Numbered from the stretch's first letter, positions 17,606-27,238 are shown. The stretch is 64,000 nt of DNA from Burkholderia sp. NRF60-BP8 (GCF_001522585.2 NZ_CP013373.1:1116001-1180000); one strand, 5' to 3'. Translations and numbers: made by a program. The notes: generated by a model not told the origin, from the letters alone.

Positions 17606-20600
17606 TCAGTGGTGCGTCGTCGTTTCGACCTGCTGCATCGGGGCCGTATCGACCGGCGGCAGCACCTTGCGCTCGCGCGGTACGCGGGCCGGGCGCGGGA
17701 GTCGCGATGCGGCTTCCTGCGCGGCCGCGAACTTGTCGGCGTCCGTGTTCACCCAGACGAGACCGGCCTGCTCCAGCACGGCATCCAGGCTCGCCGAAGC
17801 GGGCGCGGCTGCCGGTTGGGCGGGGGCGGGAGCCGGTGTCGGGGCGGGTGCCGGTGCAGCGACGGCCTCTGCCGGTGCTGCCTCGACCGGCGCCTCGACC
17901 GCCACCGGAGCGGCTTCGATCGCGACGGCCGGTGCGGCGGGCTCGACGGGTGCGGCTTGCGGCGCCTCGACAGCGGCCGGAGCGGCTGCCGGCACTTCGA
18001 ACGCATCGGTCGGCGACACCGCGACCGGCGCCGGGCCTGCTTCCGCCGCCGCCGGTGCGACCGGTGCCGGTTCGGCTGCCTGGACGGCGACGACGGGCTC
18101 GGCCGGTGCCGCTTCGGCTGCCGGTGCCGGCTGCGCTTCGACGGCGGCCGGAGCGGCATGCTGCTCGGCGACGGCTTCCACTGCGACCGCACTTGCCACG
18201 GCCGCGACGACTGCCGGTGCGGCCGTGTGGGCCGGCTCGGCTGCGACCGGTGCATTCGGCGTCACGGCTTGCGCGGCGACGTCGCCTTCGGCGCCTTGCT
18301 CGGCCTGGTCGACTGCGCCATCTTCCTCGCGCTCGCGACGACCGCCGCGGCGGCCGCGACGGCGACGGCGGCGTTCTTCGCCGTCACGTGCGCCGGCTTC
18401 CGCATCGGCTGCCGGCTCCGCGCCGGGCAGGGCTTCTGCAACGGCCTTGTCGGTTTCCGGTTCCGGATGGTTTTCGCCGCGGGTGACGGTTTCGAGCGTG
18501 GCCGCATGCTGGATCGGCTTGCGGCGTTCGCCGCGCTCGCGACGCTCGCCGCGTTCCTGGCGCTCGCCGCGGCCGGCTGCTTCGACGCCTTCCGGCTGTT
18601 CGACACGCTCGCGCGGTTCGCGGTTTTCGCGCGGTTCGCGCGGCTCACGGCCTTCGCGCGGCTCACGGCCTTCGCGCGGACCACGGCCCTCGCGACCCTC
18701 GCGGTTTTCGCGACCTTCGCGGTTTTCCCGGCCTTCGCGCAGTTCACGACCCTCGCGCGGCTCACGGCCTTCACGCGGTTCGCGCACTTCCTTGCCTTCG
18801 CGTTCCTGGCGTTGCGGCTGGCCACGGCCCGCCGCTGCCTGGTCGCGGCCGCCTTGCGCCTGCTGGGCGCCGCCGCGACGGTTGCGATTGCGATCGCCGC
18901 CGCGCTGCTCGGTCTTTTCGGTGCGCTCGCGCGCCGGACGGGCTGCCTGCTCCTTCGCCGGTGCCGGTGCGACCGGTGCGGGTGCCGGTGCCGGCGACAC
19001 GCCGAACAGCCCCTTCAGCCAGCCGATGAAGCCACCGCTTGCCGCGGCGACGGGCGCCGCCGGAGCCGCAACGGGCTCGACCGGACGCTGCGGGGCCGGG
19101 CTCGGCGCCGGACGCTCGGGCGTGATGCCCTTCACCGCGGCTTCCTGCTTCGGCTTCACTTCGGCCGCACGCTTGCTGTAGCCCGTTTCCGACTCGAGCT
19201 CGCGGGCCGCTTCCTCGGCCATCTTCCAGGACGCGCGCGGATCGTCGAGGCGCGCGTCGTCGTGACGCAGGCGCTCGAGCTTGTAGTGCGGCGTATCGAG
19301 GTGCTTGTTCGGGATCAGCACGATGCCGACCTTGAAGCGCGACTCGATCTTGTTGATTTCCTGACGCTTTTCGTTCAGCAGGAAGGCGGTCACCTCGACC
19401 GGCACCTGGCAGTGGATCGCCGCGGTGTTCTCCTTCATCGCTTCTTCCTGAATGATCCGCAGGACCTGCAGCGCGGACGATTCGGTGTCGCGGATGTGGC
19501 CGGTGCCGTTGCAGCGCGGGCACGTGACGTGACTGCCTTCCGACAGCGCCGGACGCAGGCGCTGGCGCGACAGCTCCATCAGGCCGAAGCGGGAGATCTT
19601 GCCCATCTGGACGCGCGCGCGGTCGTGCTTGAGCGCGTCCTTCAGGCGTTGCTCGACTTCACGCTGGCTCTTCGCCGATTCCATGTCGATGAAATCGATC
19701 ACGATCAGGCCGCCGAGGTCGCGCAGGCGCAGCTGGCGGGCGACTTCGTCGGCCGCTTCGAGGTTCGTGCGGGTGGCCGTTTCCTCGATGTCCGCGCCCT
19801 TGGTCGCGCGCGCCGAGTTCACGTCGATCGCGACGAGCGCTTCGGTGTGGTCGATCACGATCGCGCCGCCGGACGGCAGCGGGACCGTGCGCGAGTACGC
19901 GGTTTCGATCTGGTGCTCGATCTGGAAGCGGGAGAACAGCGGCACGTCGTCGTGGTAGCGCTTCACTTTCGCGACGTTGTCCGGCATCACGATGTCCATG
20001 AATGCGCGGGCCTGATCGTGGATTTCGTTCGTATCGATCAGGATTTCGCCGATATCCGGCTGGAAATAGTCGCGGATCGCGCGGATCACGAGGCTCGATT
20101 CCAGATAGATCAGCATCGGCTGGCCGGCGTTGCCGCTTTGCGACGCGGCCTCGATCGCGCGCCACAGTTGCAGCAGGTAGTTCAGGTCCCACTGCAGTTC
20201 CTCGGCGCTGCGGCCGATGCCCGCGGTACGGGCGATCATGCTCATGCCGTCCGGAATCTGCAGTTGCGCCATCGTTTCGCGCAGTTCCTGGCGCTCGTCG
20301 CCTTCGATCCGGCGCGACACGCCGCCGCCGCGCGGATTGTTCGGCATCAGCACGAGGTAACGGCCGGCGAGCGAGATGAAGGTGGTGAGGGCCGCGCCCT
20401 TGTTGCCGCGCTCTTCCTTCTCGACCTGGACGATCAGCTCCTGGCCTTCGCGCAGCGCATCCTGAATGCGCGCGGAGCGCATGTCGATGCCGTCCTTGAA
20501 GTACTGGCGGGCGACTTCCTTGAACGGCAGGAAGCCGTGGCGGTCTTCGCCGTAGTTGACGAAGCACGCTTCGAGCGACGGCTCGATACGGGTGATGACA

Positions 20601-20731
20601 CCTTTGTAGATATTGCCTTTGCGCTGTTCGCGCCCGGCGGTTTCGATGTCGATGTCGATGAGCTTTTGCCCATCGACGATGGCGACGCGCAGCTCCTCCT
20701 GCTGCGTCGCATTGAACAGCATGCGTTTCAT
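17606..20731 (-). CDS. rne: ribonuclease E
   Basis: A 1041-residue endoribonuclease, the core of RNA decay and tRNA/rRNA processing. The catalytic half (to about residue 510) holds the S1 domain, the DNase-I-like region with [13 protein letters not shown] and LIVIDFIDM, and the zinc link CPRCNGTG near residue 404. The C-terminal half is disordered scaffold: Arg/Glu repeats of the REGREP type at about residues 647-710, an Arg-rich block, then a long Ala/Pro/Glu region to the end. A single membrane-binding amphipathic helix may be [13 protein letters not shown] near residue 570. A 720-base gap precedes it, suggesting the long autoregulatory leader known for rne. Confidence 0.97.
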   Translation of the reverse strand: MKRMLFNATQQEELRVAIVDGQKLIDIDIETAGREQRKGNIYKGVITRIEPSLEACFVNYGEDRHGFLPFKEVARQYFKDGIDMRSARIQDALREGQELIVQVEKEERGNKGAALTTFISLAGRYLVLMPNNPRGGGVSRRIEGDERQELRETMAQLQIPDGMSMIARTAGIGRSAEELQWDLNYLLQLWRAIEAASQSGNAGQPMLIYLESSLVIRAIRDYFQPDIGEILIDTNEIHDQARAFMDIVMPDNVAKVKRYHDDVPLFSRFQIEHQIETAYSRTVPLPSGGAIVIDHTEALVAIDVNSARATKGADIEETATRTNLEAADEVARQLRLRDLGGLIVIDFIDMESAKSQREVEQRLKDALKHDRARVQMGKISRFGLMELSRQRLRPALSEGSHVTCPRCNGTGHIRDTESSALQVLRIIQEEAMKENTAAIHCQVPVEVTAFLLNEKRQEINKIESRFKVGIVLIPNKHLDTPHYKLERLRHDDARLDDPRASWKMAEEAARELESETGYSKRAAEVKPKQEAAVKGITPERPAPSPAPQRPVEPVAAPAAPVAAASGGFIGWLKGLFGVSPAPAPAPVAPAPAKEQAARPARERTEKTEQRGGDRNRNRRGGAQQAQGGRDQAAAGRGQPQRQEREGKEVREPREGREPREGRELREGRENREGRENREGREGRGPREGREPREGREPREPRENREPRERVEQPEGVEAAGRGERQERGERRERGERRKPIQHAATLETVTRGENHPEPETDKAVAEALPGAEPAADAEAGARDGEERRRRRRGRRGGRREREEDGAVDQAEQGAEGDVAAQAVTPNAPVAAEPAHTAAPAVVAAVASAVAVEAVAEQHAAPAAVEAQPAPAAEAAPAEPVVAVQAAEPAPVAPAAAEAGPAPVAVSPTDAFEVPAAAPAAVEAPQAAPVEPAAPAVAIEAAPVAVEAPVEAAPAEAVAAPAPAPTPAPAPAQPAAAPASASLDAVLEQAGLVWVNTDADKFAAAQEAASRLPRPARVPRERKVLPPVDTAPMQQVETTTHH

Positions 20732-21451
20732 GAACGGCTCCAGGCGGCTCCGCTGCCGACGCCTCGCGGTTGTCAGGCGCGAGGGCGGGAACGACGGCAG
20801 GCCGCACCTTGTTGTGTTGTCACGAGCACGCTGGAGCGGGAACGCTGGCGGGGAGAATTGCCTGAAGAGGCGCTTGGGCCCGAAAGACGGGGCCGGCGGC
20901 CATAGGGCACCTGCGAATACGGCTTCAAAGCACGGCGTTCACACACCGCACGCTGCAAAAGCGCGCTAAGCCTGTCCGGGCATTGCCACGGGCGCGCACA
21001 ATGCGTCGCGCGCGCCGACGGGCGGCAGATGCTGCGGCTTGGGCCGCAGCGGGGAGTATCGAATCCAGCCCGACTTTCCCGCTTGGGGTGTACTTCCCTG
21101 GTTTGACGTCGCCAAGCCCCGCACGCTTCGCGGGGCCAAATCGGGCGCAACGCCGTAATTTTCGCAACCGGCAGCCTGCGGACGTACTTCGCGCCGCCGG
21201 GCTGCCGATCAAATTCTTTTCAACCAACTTTCCGTTACCGCGGCGCCTTGCCGACCGAATCCGCCTGTGGGCGCGATCCTTGCCGACGGGCGGCGCCGTG
21301 CGTGCAACTTGCTGCTTCTCTTTGATTAGGGGCGAGCAGCGGACCCCCGGCGCAAGTAAAATAGCAGTTTGCGCTTGCGCCTTGCCCAATTCAGCCGGGG
21401 CCGGCCGATCAGGCCACCCACAACGTCAGGCTGGGCAAAATTATATTCAGT
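20732..21451. other. 720-base intergenic region between divergent rne and rluC
   Basis: No convincing gene lies here; open frames in this stretch are short and have non-coding composition. In E. coli, rne has a leader of several hundred bases that RNase E itself cleaves to limit its own level. The size here is consistent with such a leader. A hairpin-forming GGCGCGC...GCGCGCC stretch lies at about 20990-21016. Both promoters must be in this space. Confidence 0.6.
21358..21366 (-). promoter_or_regulatory. candidate extended -10 promoter for rne
   Basis: On the minus strand TGCTATTTT reads as an extended -10 element (TG-N-TATTTT). If used, transcription starts near 21351 and the rne leader is about 620 nt. 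There is no good -35 at the right distance (TTGGGC is 20 bases away), so confidence is low. Confidence 0.3.
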
Positions 21452-22456
21452 ATGAATGAGTTAGGCAAAATATCCCAGAATTCGGTCGCAAGCGGCCAGG
21501 TATCGACGATCGAGATCGACGAAAACTCGGCCGGTCAGCGGATCGACAATTTCCTGTTGCGCGTCTGTAAAGGCGTGCCGAAAAGCCATATTTACCGGAT
21601 CCTCCGCAGCGGCGAAGTGCGCGTCAACAAGGGCCGGATCGATGCGCAGTATCGCCTGGCGCTCGGCGACCTCGTCCGCGTGCCGCCGGTGCGCGTGGCC
21701 GCGGCCGACCTCGCGCGCGCCGACACGCCCGTCGTGCCGCCCGCGAATTTCGACGTGCTGTACGAGGACGACGCGATGCTCGTCATCGACAAGCCGGCCG
21801 GGGTCGCGGTCCACGGCGGCAGCGGCGTCGCGTTCGGCGTGATCGAGCAGATGCGCCAGGCGCGCCCGCGTGCGAAATTCCTCGAACTGGTGCACCGGCT
21901 CGACCGCGAGACGTCCGGGATCCTGATGCTCGCGAAGAAGCGCACGGCGCTCGTGGGCCTGCACGAGCAGATCCGCGAGAACCGGATGGACAAGCGCTAC
22001 TTCGCATGCGCGCACGGCGAATGGCAGCCCGACTGGGGCCGGCGCCGCGCGGTGAAGGCGCCGCTGTTCAAGTATTCGACCCCGGAAGGGGAGCGCCGCG
22101 TGCGCGTGCAGGACGACGGGCTGCCGTCGCATACGGTGTTCAACCTCGTCGACCGCTGGTCCGACTATGTGCTCGTCGAAGCGGAACTCAAAACGGGTCG
22201 GACCCATCAGATCCGGGTGCACCTCGCGCATCTCGGCCTGCCGATCGCCGGCGACGCCAAGTATGGCGATTTCGCACTGAACAAGGCGCTGGCGCGCGCG
22301 AACGCGCAGCCGTCGCTGAAACGGATGTTCCTGCATGCGCACCGGCTGCGGCTGGCTCATCCGCTGACCGGCGAGGCGCTGCAGTTCGATGCGCCGCTGC
22401 CGGCCGAATGCCGGCGCTTTCTCGACCAACTCAGCGCATTGCGCGATACCGCCTGA
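21452..22456 (+). CDS. rluC: 23S rRNA pseudouridine synthase RluC
   Basis: A 334-residue enzyme of the RluC/RluD family that makes pseudouridines in 23S rRNA. An N-terminal S4 domain (about residues 20-80) precedes the catalytic domain with LVHRLDRETSGILMLAKK, whose aspartate is at about residue 151, and the closing GRTHQIRVHLAHLG. It is divergent from rne, as in E. coli where rluC lies next to rne. There is no recognisable ribosome binding site; a TATATT box is only a few bases before the ATG, hinting at a leaderless message. Confidence 0.95.
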   Translation: MNELGKISQNSVASGQVSTIEIDENSAGQRIDNFLLRVCKGVPKSHIYRILRSGEVRVNKGRIDAQYRLALGDLVRVPPVRVAAADLARADTPVVPPANFDVLYEDDAMLVIDKPAGVAVHGGSGVAFGVIEQMRQARPRAKFLELVHRLDRETSGILMLAKKRTALVGLHEQIRENRMDKRYFACAHGEWQPDWGRRRAVKAPLFKYSTPEGERRVRVQDDGLPSHTVFNLVDRWSDYVLVEAELKTGRTHQIRVHLAHLGLPIAGDAKYGDFALNKALARANAQPSLKRMFLHAHRLRLAHPLTGEALQFDAPLPAECRRFLDQLSALRDTA

Positions 22457-22461
22457 ACCGC

Positions 22462-23121
22462 ATGGCCCGACAGCAATTTGACCTGATCGTCTTCGACTGG
22501 GACGGCACGCTGATGGATTCGACCGCGCACATCGCGCACAGCATCCAGGCCGCGTGCCGCGATCTCGGCTTGCCCACGCCGTCCGACGAGGCTTCCCGCT
22601 ACGTGATCGGCCTTGGCCTGCGCGATGCGCTGCGGATCGCGGCGCCGACCCTCGATCCGTCCGACTACGCGCGGCTCGCCGAGCGCTACCGCTACCACTA
22701 TCTGCTCGACGACCAGCGCATCGAGCTGTTCGCCGGCGTGCGCGAGCTGCTCGCCGAACTGCGCGACACGGGCTACCTGCTCGCCGTCGCGACTGGCAAG
22801 GGGCGGGTCGGGCTGAATCGCGTGCTCGACCAGTCGAAGCTGACGAGCTGGTTCGACGCGACGCGCTGCGCGGACGAGACGTTCTCGAAACCGCATCCGG
22901 CGATGCTGCACGAGTTGTCGCGGGAATTGGGGCAGGACCTGTCGCGCACCGTGATGATCGGCGACACCACGCACGACCTGCAAATGGCCGCCAGCGCCGG
23001 CGCGGCAGGCGTCGGGGTGTCGTACGGCGCGCACACGGCCGACGCGCTGGCGGCGCTCGCGCCGCGCTTCGTCGCGCCGGACGTCGGCGCGCTGGCCGCA
23101 TGGCTGCGGGAGCACGCATGA
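22462..23121 (+). CDS. HAD superfamily phosphatase (phosphoglycolate phosphatase-like)
   Basis: A 219-residue hydrolase. Motif I is FDWDGTLMDST (nucleophile Asp at about residue 11), motif II is VATGK, and motif III/IV is FSKPHP with MIGDTTHDLQMA. It matches the Gph-like subgroup found next to rluC; the substrate is likely a small phosphate ester but not proven. It starts 5 bases after rluC and its stop overlaps the Rieske gene start (ATGA), making a co-translated set. Confidence 0.9.
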   Translation: MARQQFDLIVFDWDGTLMDSTAHIAHSIQAACRDLGLPTPSDEASRYVIGLGLRDALRIAAPTLDPSDYARLAERYRYHYLLDDQRIELFAGVRELLAELRDTGYLLAVATGKGRVGLNRVLDQSKLTSWFDATRCADETFSKPHPAMLHELSRELGQDLSRTVMIGDTTHDLQMAASAGAAGVGVSYGAHTADALAALAPRFVAPDVGALAAWLREHA

Positions 23122-23519
23122 GCGCGGCGCCGGACGCCGTGCGCGTGTGCGCGTCGGACGCGCTGATCGACGGCGGCGCCGGCGTGCGCGTCGACGCGAC
23201 ACTGCGCGGCGAGCAGGCCGTCGTGTTCTTCGTGCGCTACGACGGCCGCGCCTACGGCTACCTGAACCGCTGCGCGCATGTGCCGATGGAGCTCGACTGG
23301 GCCGAAGGGCAGTTCTTCGAGTCGTCGGGCCTCTATCTGATGTGCGCGACGCATGGCGCGATCTACGCGCCGGATACCGGCAAGTGCGTCGGCGGCCCGT
23401 GCCGCGGCGGCCGCCTGCGGCCGGTCGAGGTCGACGAGCGCGACACGCCCGACGGGCGTGCGGTATTCTGGGTGCCCGATGCCGATCTGCATCCCGCCAC
23501 TCCCGCCACGACCGACTGA
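23118..23519 (+). CDS. Rieske [2Fe-2S] protein
   Basis: A 133-residue protein that is essentially one Rieske domain. The cluster ligands are seen as NRCAHVPMEL (CxH) and LMCATHGAIY (CxxH), followed by GKCVGGPCRG. It could pass electrons to an unknown partner or act in the cytoplasm as a small redox or assembly protein. No oxygenase or reductase gene is adjacent; it is co-translated with the HAD phosphatase gene and lies 12 bases before the S49 peptidase gene. Confidence 0.88.
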   Translation: MSAAPDAVRVCASDALIDGGAGVRVDATLRGEQAVVFFVRYDGRAYGYLNRCAHVPMELDWAEGQFFESSGLYLMCATHGAIYAPDTGKCVGGPCRGGRLRPVEVDERDTPDGRAVFWVPDADLHPATPATTD

Positions 23520-23531
23520 CGACACCATTGC

Positions 23532-24524
23532 ATGGCCGACCAACCGAATTTCCCGGATTCCTCCTCCCGTCCCGACGACCGTGACCCGGGCTGGGAGCGC
23601 GCGGCGCTCGAGCGGATCGCGCTCGCGGCCGTCAAGGAGCAGCGCGCGGCACGGCGCTGGAAGATCTTCTTCCGCTTCGCGTTTCTCGGCGTGTTCGTGC
23701 TGCTGGCGTTCGCGCTGATCGATTTCTCGAGCGATTCGAAGTTTTCGTCGAGCGGGCGGCATACGGCGCTCGTGACGATCGACGGCGAAATCGCGGCCGG
23801 CGTCAACGCGAACGCCGACGACATCAACACGGCGCTCGACGCCGCGTTCGACGACGACGGCACGGTCGGCGTCGTGCTGCGAATCAACAGCCCGGGCGGC
23901 AGCCCGGTGCAGGCCGGGATGGTCTACGACGAGATCCGGCGGTTGCGCGGCAAGTATCCCAACAAGCCGCTGTACGTCGTCGTGACCGACATGTGCGCGT
24001 CGGGCGGCTATTACATCGCGTCCGCGGCCGACAAGATCTTCGTCGACAAGGCGAGCATCGTCGGGTCGATCGGCGTGCTGATGGACGGGTTCGGCTTCAC
24101 CGGGCTGATGGGCAAGCTCGGCGTCGAACGGCGCCTGCATACGTCGGGCGAAAACAAGGGCTTCTACGACCCGTTCTCGCCGGAAACGCCGAAGATGGAT
24201 GCGCACGCGCAGGCGCTGCTCGATCAGGTGCATGCGCAGTTCATCAAGGCCGTGAAGGACGGCCGCGGCAAGCGGCTGCACGAGACACCCGACATGTTCT
24301 CGGGCCTGTTCTGGACCGGCGAGAAGAGCGTCGAGCTCGGGCTCGCCGACGGCTACGGCACGACCGACACGGTCGCGCGCGACGTGCTGAAGGCACCGGA
24401 TCTGGTCGACTATACGGTGAAGGAAAGCCTGACGAATCGTGTCGCGCGCAAGTTCGGCGCGGCCGTCGGGGGCGCCGCGATGAAGGCGCTGACGGCCGGC
24501 GGCGCGTCGGTCAACCTGCGCTGA
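23532..24524 (+). CDS. sppA: S49 family signal peptide peptidase (SppA-type)
   Basis: A 330-residue inner membrane serine protease that degrades cleaved signal peptides. A hydrophilic N-terminus (about 45 residues) is followed by a membrane segment at about residues 48-65 and the protease domain. The catalytic Ser is in MCASGGYYIASAADKI, and the Lys general base lies in the following region before IVGSIGVLMDG. It is the short, single-domain form typical of many bacteria. It ends the rluC-led set and is followed by a terminator. Confidence 0.92.
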   Translation: MADQPNFPDSSSRPDDRDPGWERAALERIALAAVKEQRAARRWKIFFRFAFLGVFVLLAFALIDFSSDSKFSSSGRHTALVTIDGEIAAGVNANADDINTALDAAFDDDGTVGVVLRINSPGGSPVQAGMVYDEIRRLRGKYPNKPLYVVVTDMCASGGYYIASAADKIFVDKASIVGSIGVLMDGFGFTGLMGKLGVERRLHTSGENKGFYDPFSPETPKMDAHAQALLDQVHAQFIKAVKDGRGKRLHETPDMFSGLFWTGEKSVELGLADGYGTTDTVARDVLKAPDLVDYTVKESLTNRVARKFGAAVGGAAMKALTAGGASVNLR

Positions 24525-24550
24525 CGGCCGGCGGCCGACGGCGGCAATCG

Positions 24551-24574
24551 GCGGGCCGCGACGGCCCGTCTTTC
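24551..24574 (+). terminator. probable terminator after sppA
   Basis: CGGGCCG and CGGCCCG pair around a three-base loop, followed by TCTTTC. The T-run is imperfect. It is placed 27 bases past the sppA stop, before the convergent methyltransferase gene. Confidence 0.5.
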
Positions 24575-24614
24575 ACTTTCATCGGTTGCCGACCGGCGAG
24601 CGCCGGTCGTGGCA

Positions 24615-25337
24615 TCAATTCGCGAGCAGCAGGAAGATCGCGGGGCGCTTGTGCAGATTCGGCGCAGGCGCCTTTTTCCAATCCGCCACCGTGCGGCTCG
24701 CGATCGTCTCGGTCGCAAGGGTCAGATCGGCCGCCACGCAGATCTGCGTCGACGGCGCGCAGGTCGCGACCAGCGTGTCGAGCATCGCGTGATTGCGGTA
24801 CGGCGTTTCGATGAAGATCTGCGTCTGGCGCGCCTTGCGCGACAGTTGCTCGAGTTCGCGCAGGCGCTTCGCGCGCGCGGCCGCATCGACCGGCAGGTAG
24901 CCGTTGAACGCGAAACTCTGGCCGTTCAGGCCCGACGCCATCAGCGCGAGCAGGATCGAACTCGGCCCGACGAGCGGCACGACCTTCACGCCGCGCTCGT
25001 GCGCGCGGCGCACCAGCAGCGCGCCGGGGTCGGCGACGGCAGGGCAGCCGGCCTCCGACACGAGTCCGGCGTCCGCGCCGGCCAGCACGGGCGCGAGCAG
25101 CCGGTCGACGGCGCCGGCCGGCGTATTCACGTTCAGCTCGCTGATCTCGATTTCCTGGATCGGGCGCGTCGTGCCGATCTTCTTCAGGAACGCGCGGGTC
25201 GTTTTCGCGTTTTCGCCGATGTAATAGCCGAGCGTGCCGGCGCGCGCCTGCACGGCCGCGGGCAGCACGGCGGCGAGCATCGATTCGTCGCCTTCGCCGA
25301 GCGTGTTGGGGACGAGATAAAGCGTGCCGGCGGTCAT
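24615..25337 (-). CDS. SAM-dependent methyltransferase, tetrapyrrole methylase fold (RsmI-related)
   Basis: A 240-residue protein of the tetrapyrrole methylase superfamily. It has the VSEAGCPAVADPGALLVRRA loop and VPLVGPSSILLALMASG seen in RsmI, which methylates 16S rRNA C1402. It is shorter than RsmI by about 45 residues, begins differently (MTAGTLYLVPNTLG) and lacks RsmI's C-terminal part, so I do not call it RsmI. Its start overlaps the yceF stop by four bases (ATGA), so the two are co-translated. Confidence 0.85.
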   Translation of the reverse strand: MTAGTLYLVPNTLGEGDESMLAAVLPAAVQARAGTLGYYIGENAKTTRAFLKKIGTTRPIQEIEISELNVNTPAGAVDRLLAPVLAGADAGLVSEAGCPAVADPGALLVRRAHERGVKVVPLVGPSSILLALMASGLNGQSFAFNGYLPVDAAARAKRLRELEQLSRKARQTQIFIETPYRNHAMLDTLVATCAPSTQICVAADLTLATETIASRTVADWKKAPAPNLHKRPAIFLLLAN

Positions 25338-25966
25338 GCGCGGTCTCCTCGGGTGATGGCAAACAGCGGGTAGTCGGCGGCGCGCAGCATCCGCGTGAGG
25401 GCGATCAGCGGCAGGCCGACGAGCGCGGTCGGGTCGTCCGAGTCGATCGCGTCGAGCAGTGCGATGCCGAGCCCTTCGGACTTCGCGCTGCCGGCCACGT
25501 CGTACGGCGTTTCCGCGCGCAGGTAGGCGTCGAGTTCGGCTTCGGGCAGCGAACGGAAGCGCACGTGCGTAACGATGTCCTCGATCTGCGCGTCGTCCGT
25601 ACGGCTGTCGTACAGGCAGAGCGCGCTATGGAATTCGACTTCGCGGCCCTGCATCGACACGAGCTGCGCGAGCGCGCGCTCATGCGTGCCGGGCTTGCCG
25701 ATCTGGCGCCCGTCGAAGGTCGCGACCTGGTCCGACCCGATCACGAGCACGCCGTCCGGTGCGTCGATCGTCGCGGCCACGGCGCGCGCCTTCGCGCCGG
25801 CGAGACGCAGCGCGGTCGCGGCCGGCGTTTCGCCGGCGCGCGGAGTTTCGTCGAGGTCGGGCGACACGACGTCGAACGGTACGCCGAGGCGCTCGAGGAG
25901 CGCGCGGCGGTAGCGGGAACTGGAGGCAAGAATCAGCCGCGGCGGGCGGCAAACGGTATCCGGCAT
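25334..25966 (-). CDS. yceF: Maf-like nucleotide pyrophosphatase YceF
   Basis: A 210-residue Maf protein. The phosphate-binding N-terminus LILASSSRYRRALLERLGV, then SPDLDE and VIGSDQVATFDGR, mark the YceF subgroup, which hydrolyses modified nucleotides such as 7-methyl-GTP. The gene order yceF divergent from yceD-rpmF-plsX is the same as in E. coli and supports this subgroup. The ATG at 25966 is used; the frame upstream is open but does not look like protein. Confidence 0.93.
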   Translation of the reverse strand: MPDTVCRPPRLILASSSRYRRALLERLGVPFDVVSPDLDETPRAGETPAATALRLAGAKARAVAATIDAPDGVLVIGSDQVATFDGRQIGKPGTHERALAQLVSMQGREVEFHSALCLYDSRTDDAQIEDIVTHVRFRSLPEAELDAYLRAETPYDVAGSAKSEGLGIALLDAIDSDDPTALVGLPLIALTRMLRAADYPLFAITRGDRA

Positions 25967-26196
25967 GGTCGGTTGGGTCGATGAGTCGTCAGGTGTGGCG
26001 CGGCGTTGCGCGGACGCAAGCTTAAGTGATTGACCGCAAAAGGTAAAACAGGTATGCTTTCCCGCTTTTCGTCGGCAGGCTTCGCTGTGGTGGCGCCTGC
26101 CGGGTCTTCGGAAGTAAAGTACGGCATCCCTCGATGAGCCGTACGCGAGCGGTGCCAAGCCGGATCCCGCAAGTCAGCCTGTAGGCAGGAGCGCGC

Positions 26197-26832
26197 ATGA
26201 ACACTTCTTCTGGCAAACCTGCAGCGGCCCTCGATCCGCATGCGGTCGACCTGTTCGAGTTCGCCCGCAGCGGGCGGCAGGCGGCCGGGGCCGTGCGTCT
26301 CTCGCAACTGCCGCGCATGTTAAACGAAGTGCCGACGGACGCGCCGGATCGCGACACGGTCTTCACGTGGCAGGCGGAAGGGTTCACGCAGAAAGAGTTG
26401 CAGGACGACGGCGCCGACGGGCAGCAGCCGTATCTGCGCCTCGCGGTGCACGGCCATGCATGGCTCACGTGCCAGCGCTGCATGACGCCGTACGACCAGG
26501 CGTTCGACGTCGACATGACGTACCGGATCGTCGCGACCGAAGAAGAAGCCGAGGAATTTCCGCTCGACGACGATGAAGCCGATGTGATCGTGGGCTCGCG
26601 CCAGTTCGATCTCGTCGACTTGATCGAAGAGGAATTGCTGCTTTCGTTGCCGCTCGTGCCCAAGCACGAGGTTTGCCCGGCAGTTCACGAAAGCCTCGTG
26701 TCGGGCGCGAGCGGTCCCGCGGAAGAGTCGGACGAGGAGTCCGACGAAGCCGGGGACGAAGGCAAACGGCCGAATCCGTTCGCAGCGCTGCAAGCGTTGA
26801 AGAAGGACGGTGACGGCACCAAGAAACACTGA
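26197..26832 (+). CDS. yceD: YceD family (DUF177) protein
   Basis: A 211-residue protein of the YceD family, which lies before rpmF in most bacteria and is linked to 23S rRNA or ribosome biogenesis. The motif LAVHGHAWLTCQRCMTPYDQAF with its Cys pair is at about residues 83-105, and the acidic VIVGSRQFDLVDLIEEELLL follows. The C-terminal 40 residues are an acidic low-complexity stretch and then KNP-type basic end. A GGCAGGAGCG ribosome binding site precedes the ATG. It is 97 bases upstream of rpmF. Confidence 0.92.
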   Translation: MNTSSGKPAAALDPHAVDLFEFARSGRQAAGAVRLSQLPRMLNEVPTDAPDRDTVFTWQAEGFTQKELQDDGADGQQPYLRLAVHGHAWLTCQRCMTPYDQAFDVDMTYRIVATEEEAEEFPLDDDEADVIVGSRQFDLVDLIEEELLLSLPLVPKHEVCPAVHESLVSGASGPAEESDEESDEAGDEGKRPNPFAALQALKKDGDGTKKH

Positions 26833-26875
26833 GCAGTTGTGGCGCGGGAAGGCGTAGGGCTTTGGGCCAGGGTAG

Positions 26876-26904
26876 TTAAGCGCCGGATCGGGCTGTGTTA
26901 GAAT
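26876..26904 (+). promoter_or_regulatory. candidate promoter in front of rpmF
   Basis: An extended -10 element (TG-T-TAGAAT, ending 26904) lies 25 bases before the rpmF ATG. A partial -35 (TTAAGC, 26876-26881) is 17 bases upstream. It would give rpmF expression independent of yceD. Confidence 0.4.
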
Positions 26905-26929
26905 CCGGAAAATTATTTAGGAGTTAGTC

Positions 26930-27109
26930 ATGGCAGTCCAGCAAAACAAGAAGTCGCCGTCGAAGCGCGGCATGCATCGTTCGCACGATTTCCTGACGGC
27001 AGCGCCGCTGGCAGTCGAGCCGAGCACGGGTGAAGTGCACCTGCGTCACCACGTCAGCCCGAACGGCTACTATCGCGGCAAGAAAGTCGTCAAGACGAAG
27101 AACGACTAA
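26930..27109 (+). CDS. rpmF: 50S ribosomal protein L32
   Basis: A 59-residue ribosomal protein beginning [20 protein letters not shown] and ending [14 protein letters not shown], the standard L32 sequence for betaproteobacteria. TTAGGAG lies 7 bases before the ATG. The Cys zinc ligands of some L32 proteins are absent, which is normal for this type. It sits between yceD and plsX as in E. coli, followed by a terminator-like hairpin. Confidence 0.97.
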
Positions 27110-27185
27110 GCGTCAAGTCACGCGTTGCGCGCTACGCTCGCCGTTCGCGTGACAACTGGTTCGCTTGACACTTTCCTGGCTCGAC

Positions 27186-27216
27186 AAAAAGGCGGCATTC
27201 AACTGCCGCTTTTTTG
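27186..27216 (+). terminator. terminator between rpmF and plsX
   Basis: GGCGGCA and TGCCGC pair around a five-base loop and are followed by TTTTTT. It lies 75 bases after the rpmF stop and 23 bases before the plsX ATG, so readthrough or a promoter close by must feed the fatty acid genes. Confidence 0.7.
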
Positions 27217-27238
27217 TGCCTGAAATTCGTCGCATTCC

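Noticed and set aside
17597..20905. Long open frame of 1102 codons on the plus strand opposite rne
   Set aside because: It is a mirror of the GC-rich rne coding sequence: its product is Arg/Ala/Leu-heavy low-complexity sequence with no family likeness, and rne is unmistakable on the other strand.
24615..25337. Calling the tetrapyrrole-methylase-fold protein RsmI
   Set aside because: It is about 45 residues shorter than RsmI and differs at both ends; a related but separate methyltransferase is the safer call.
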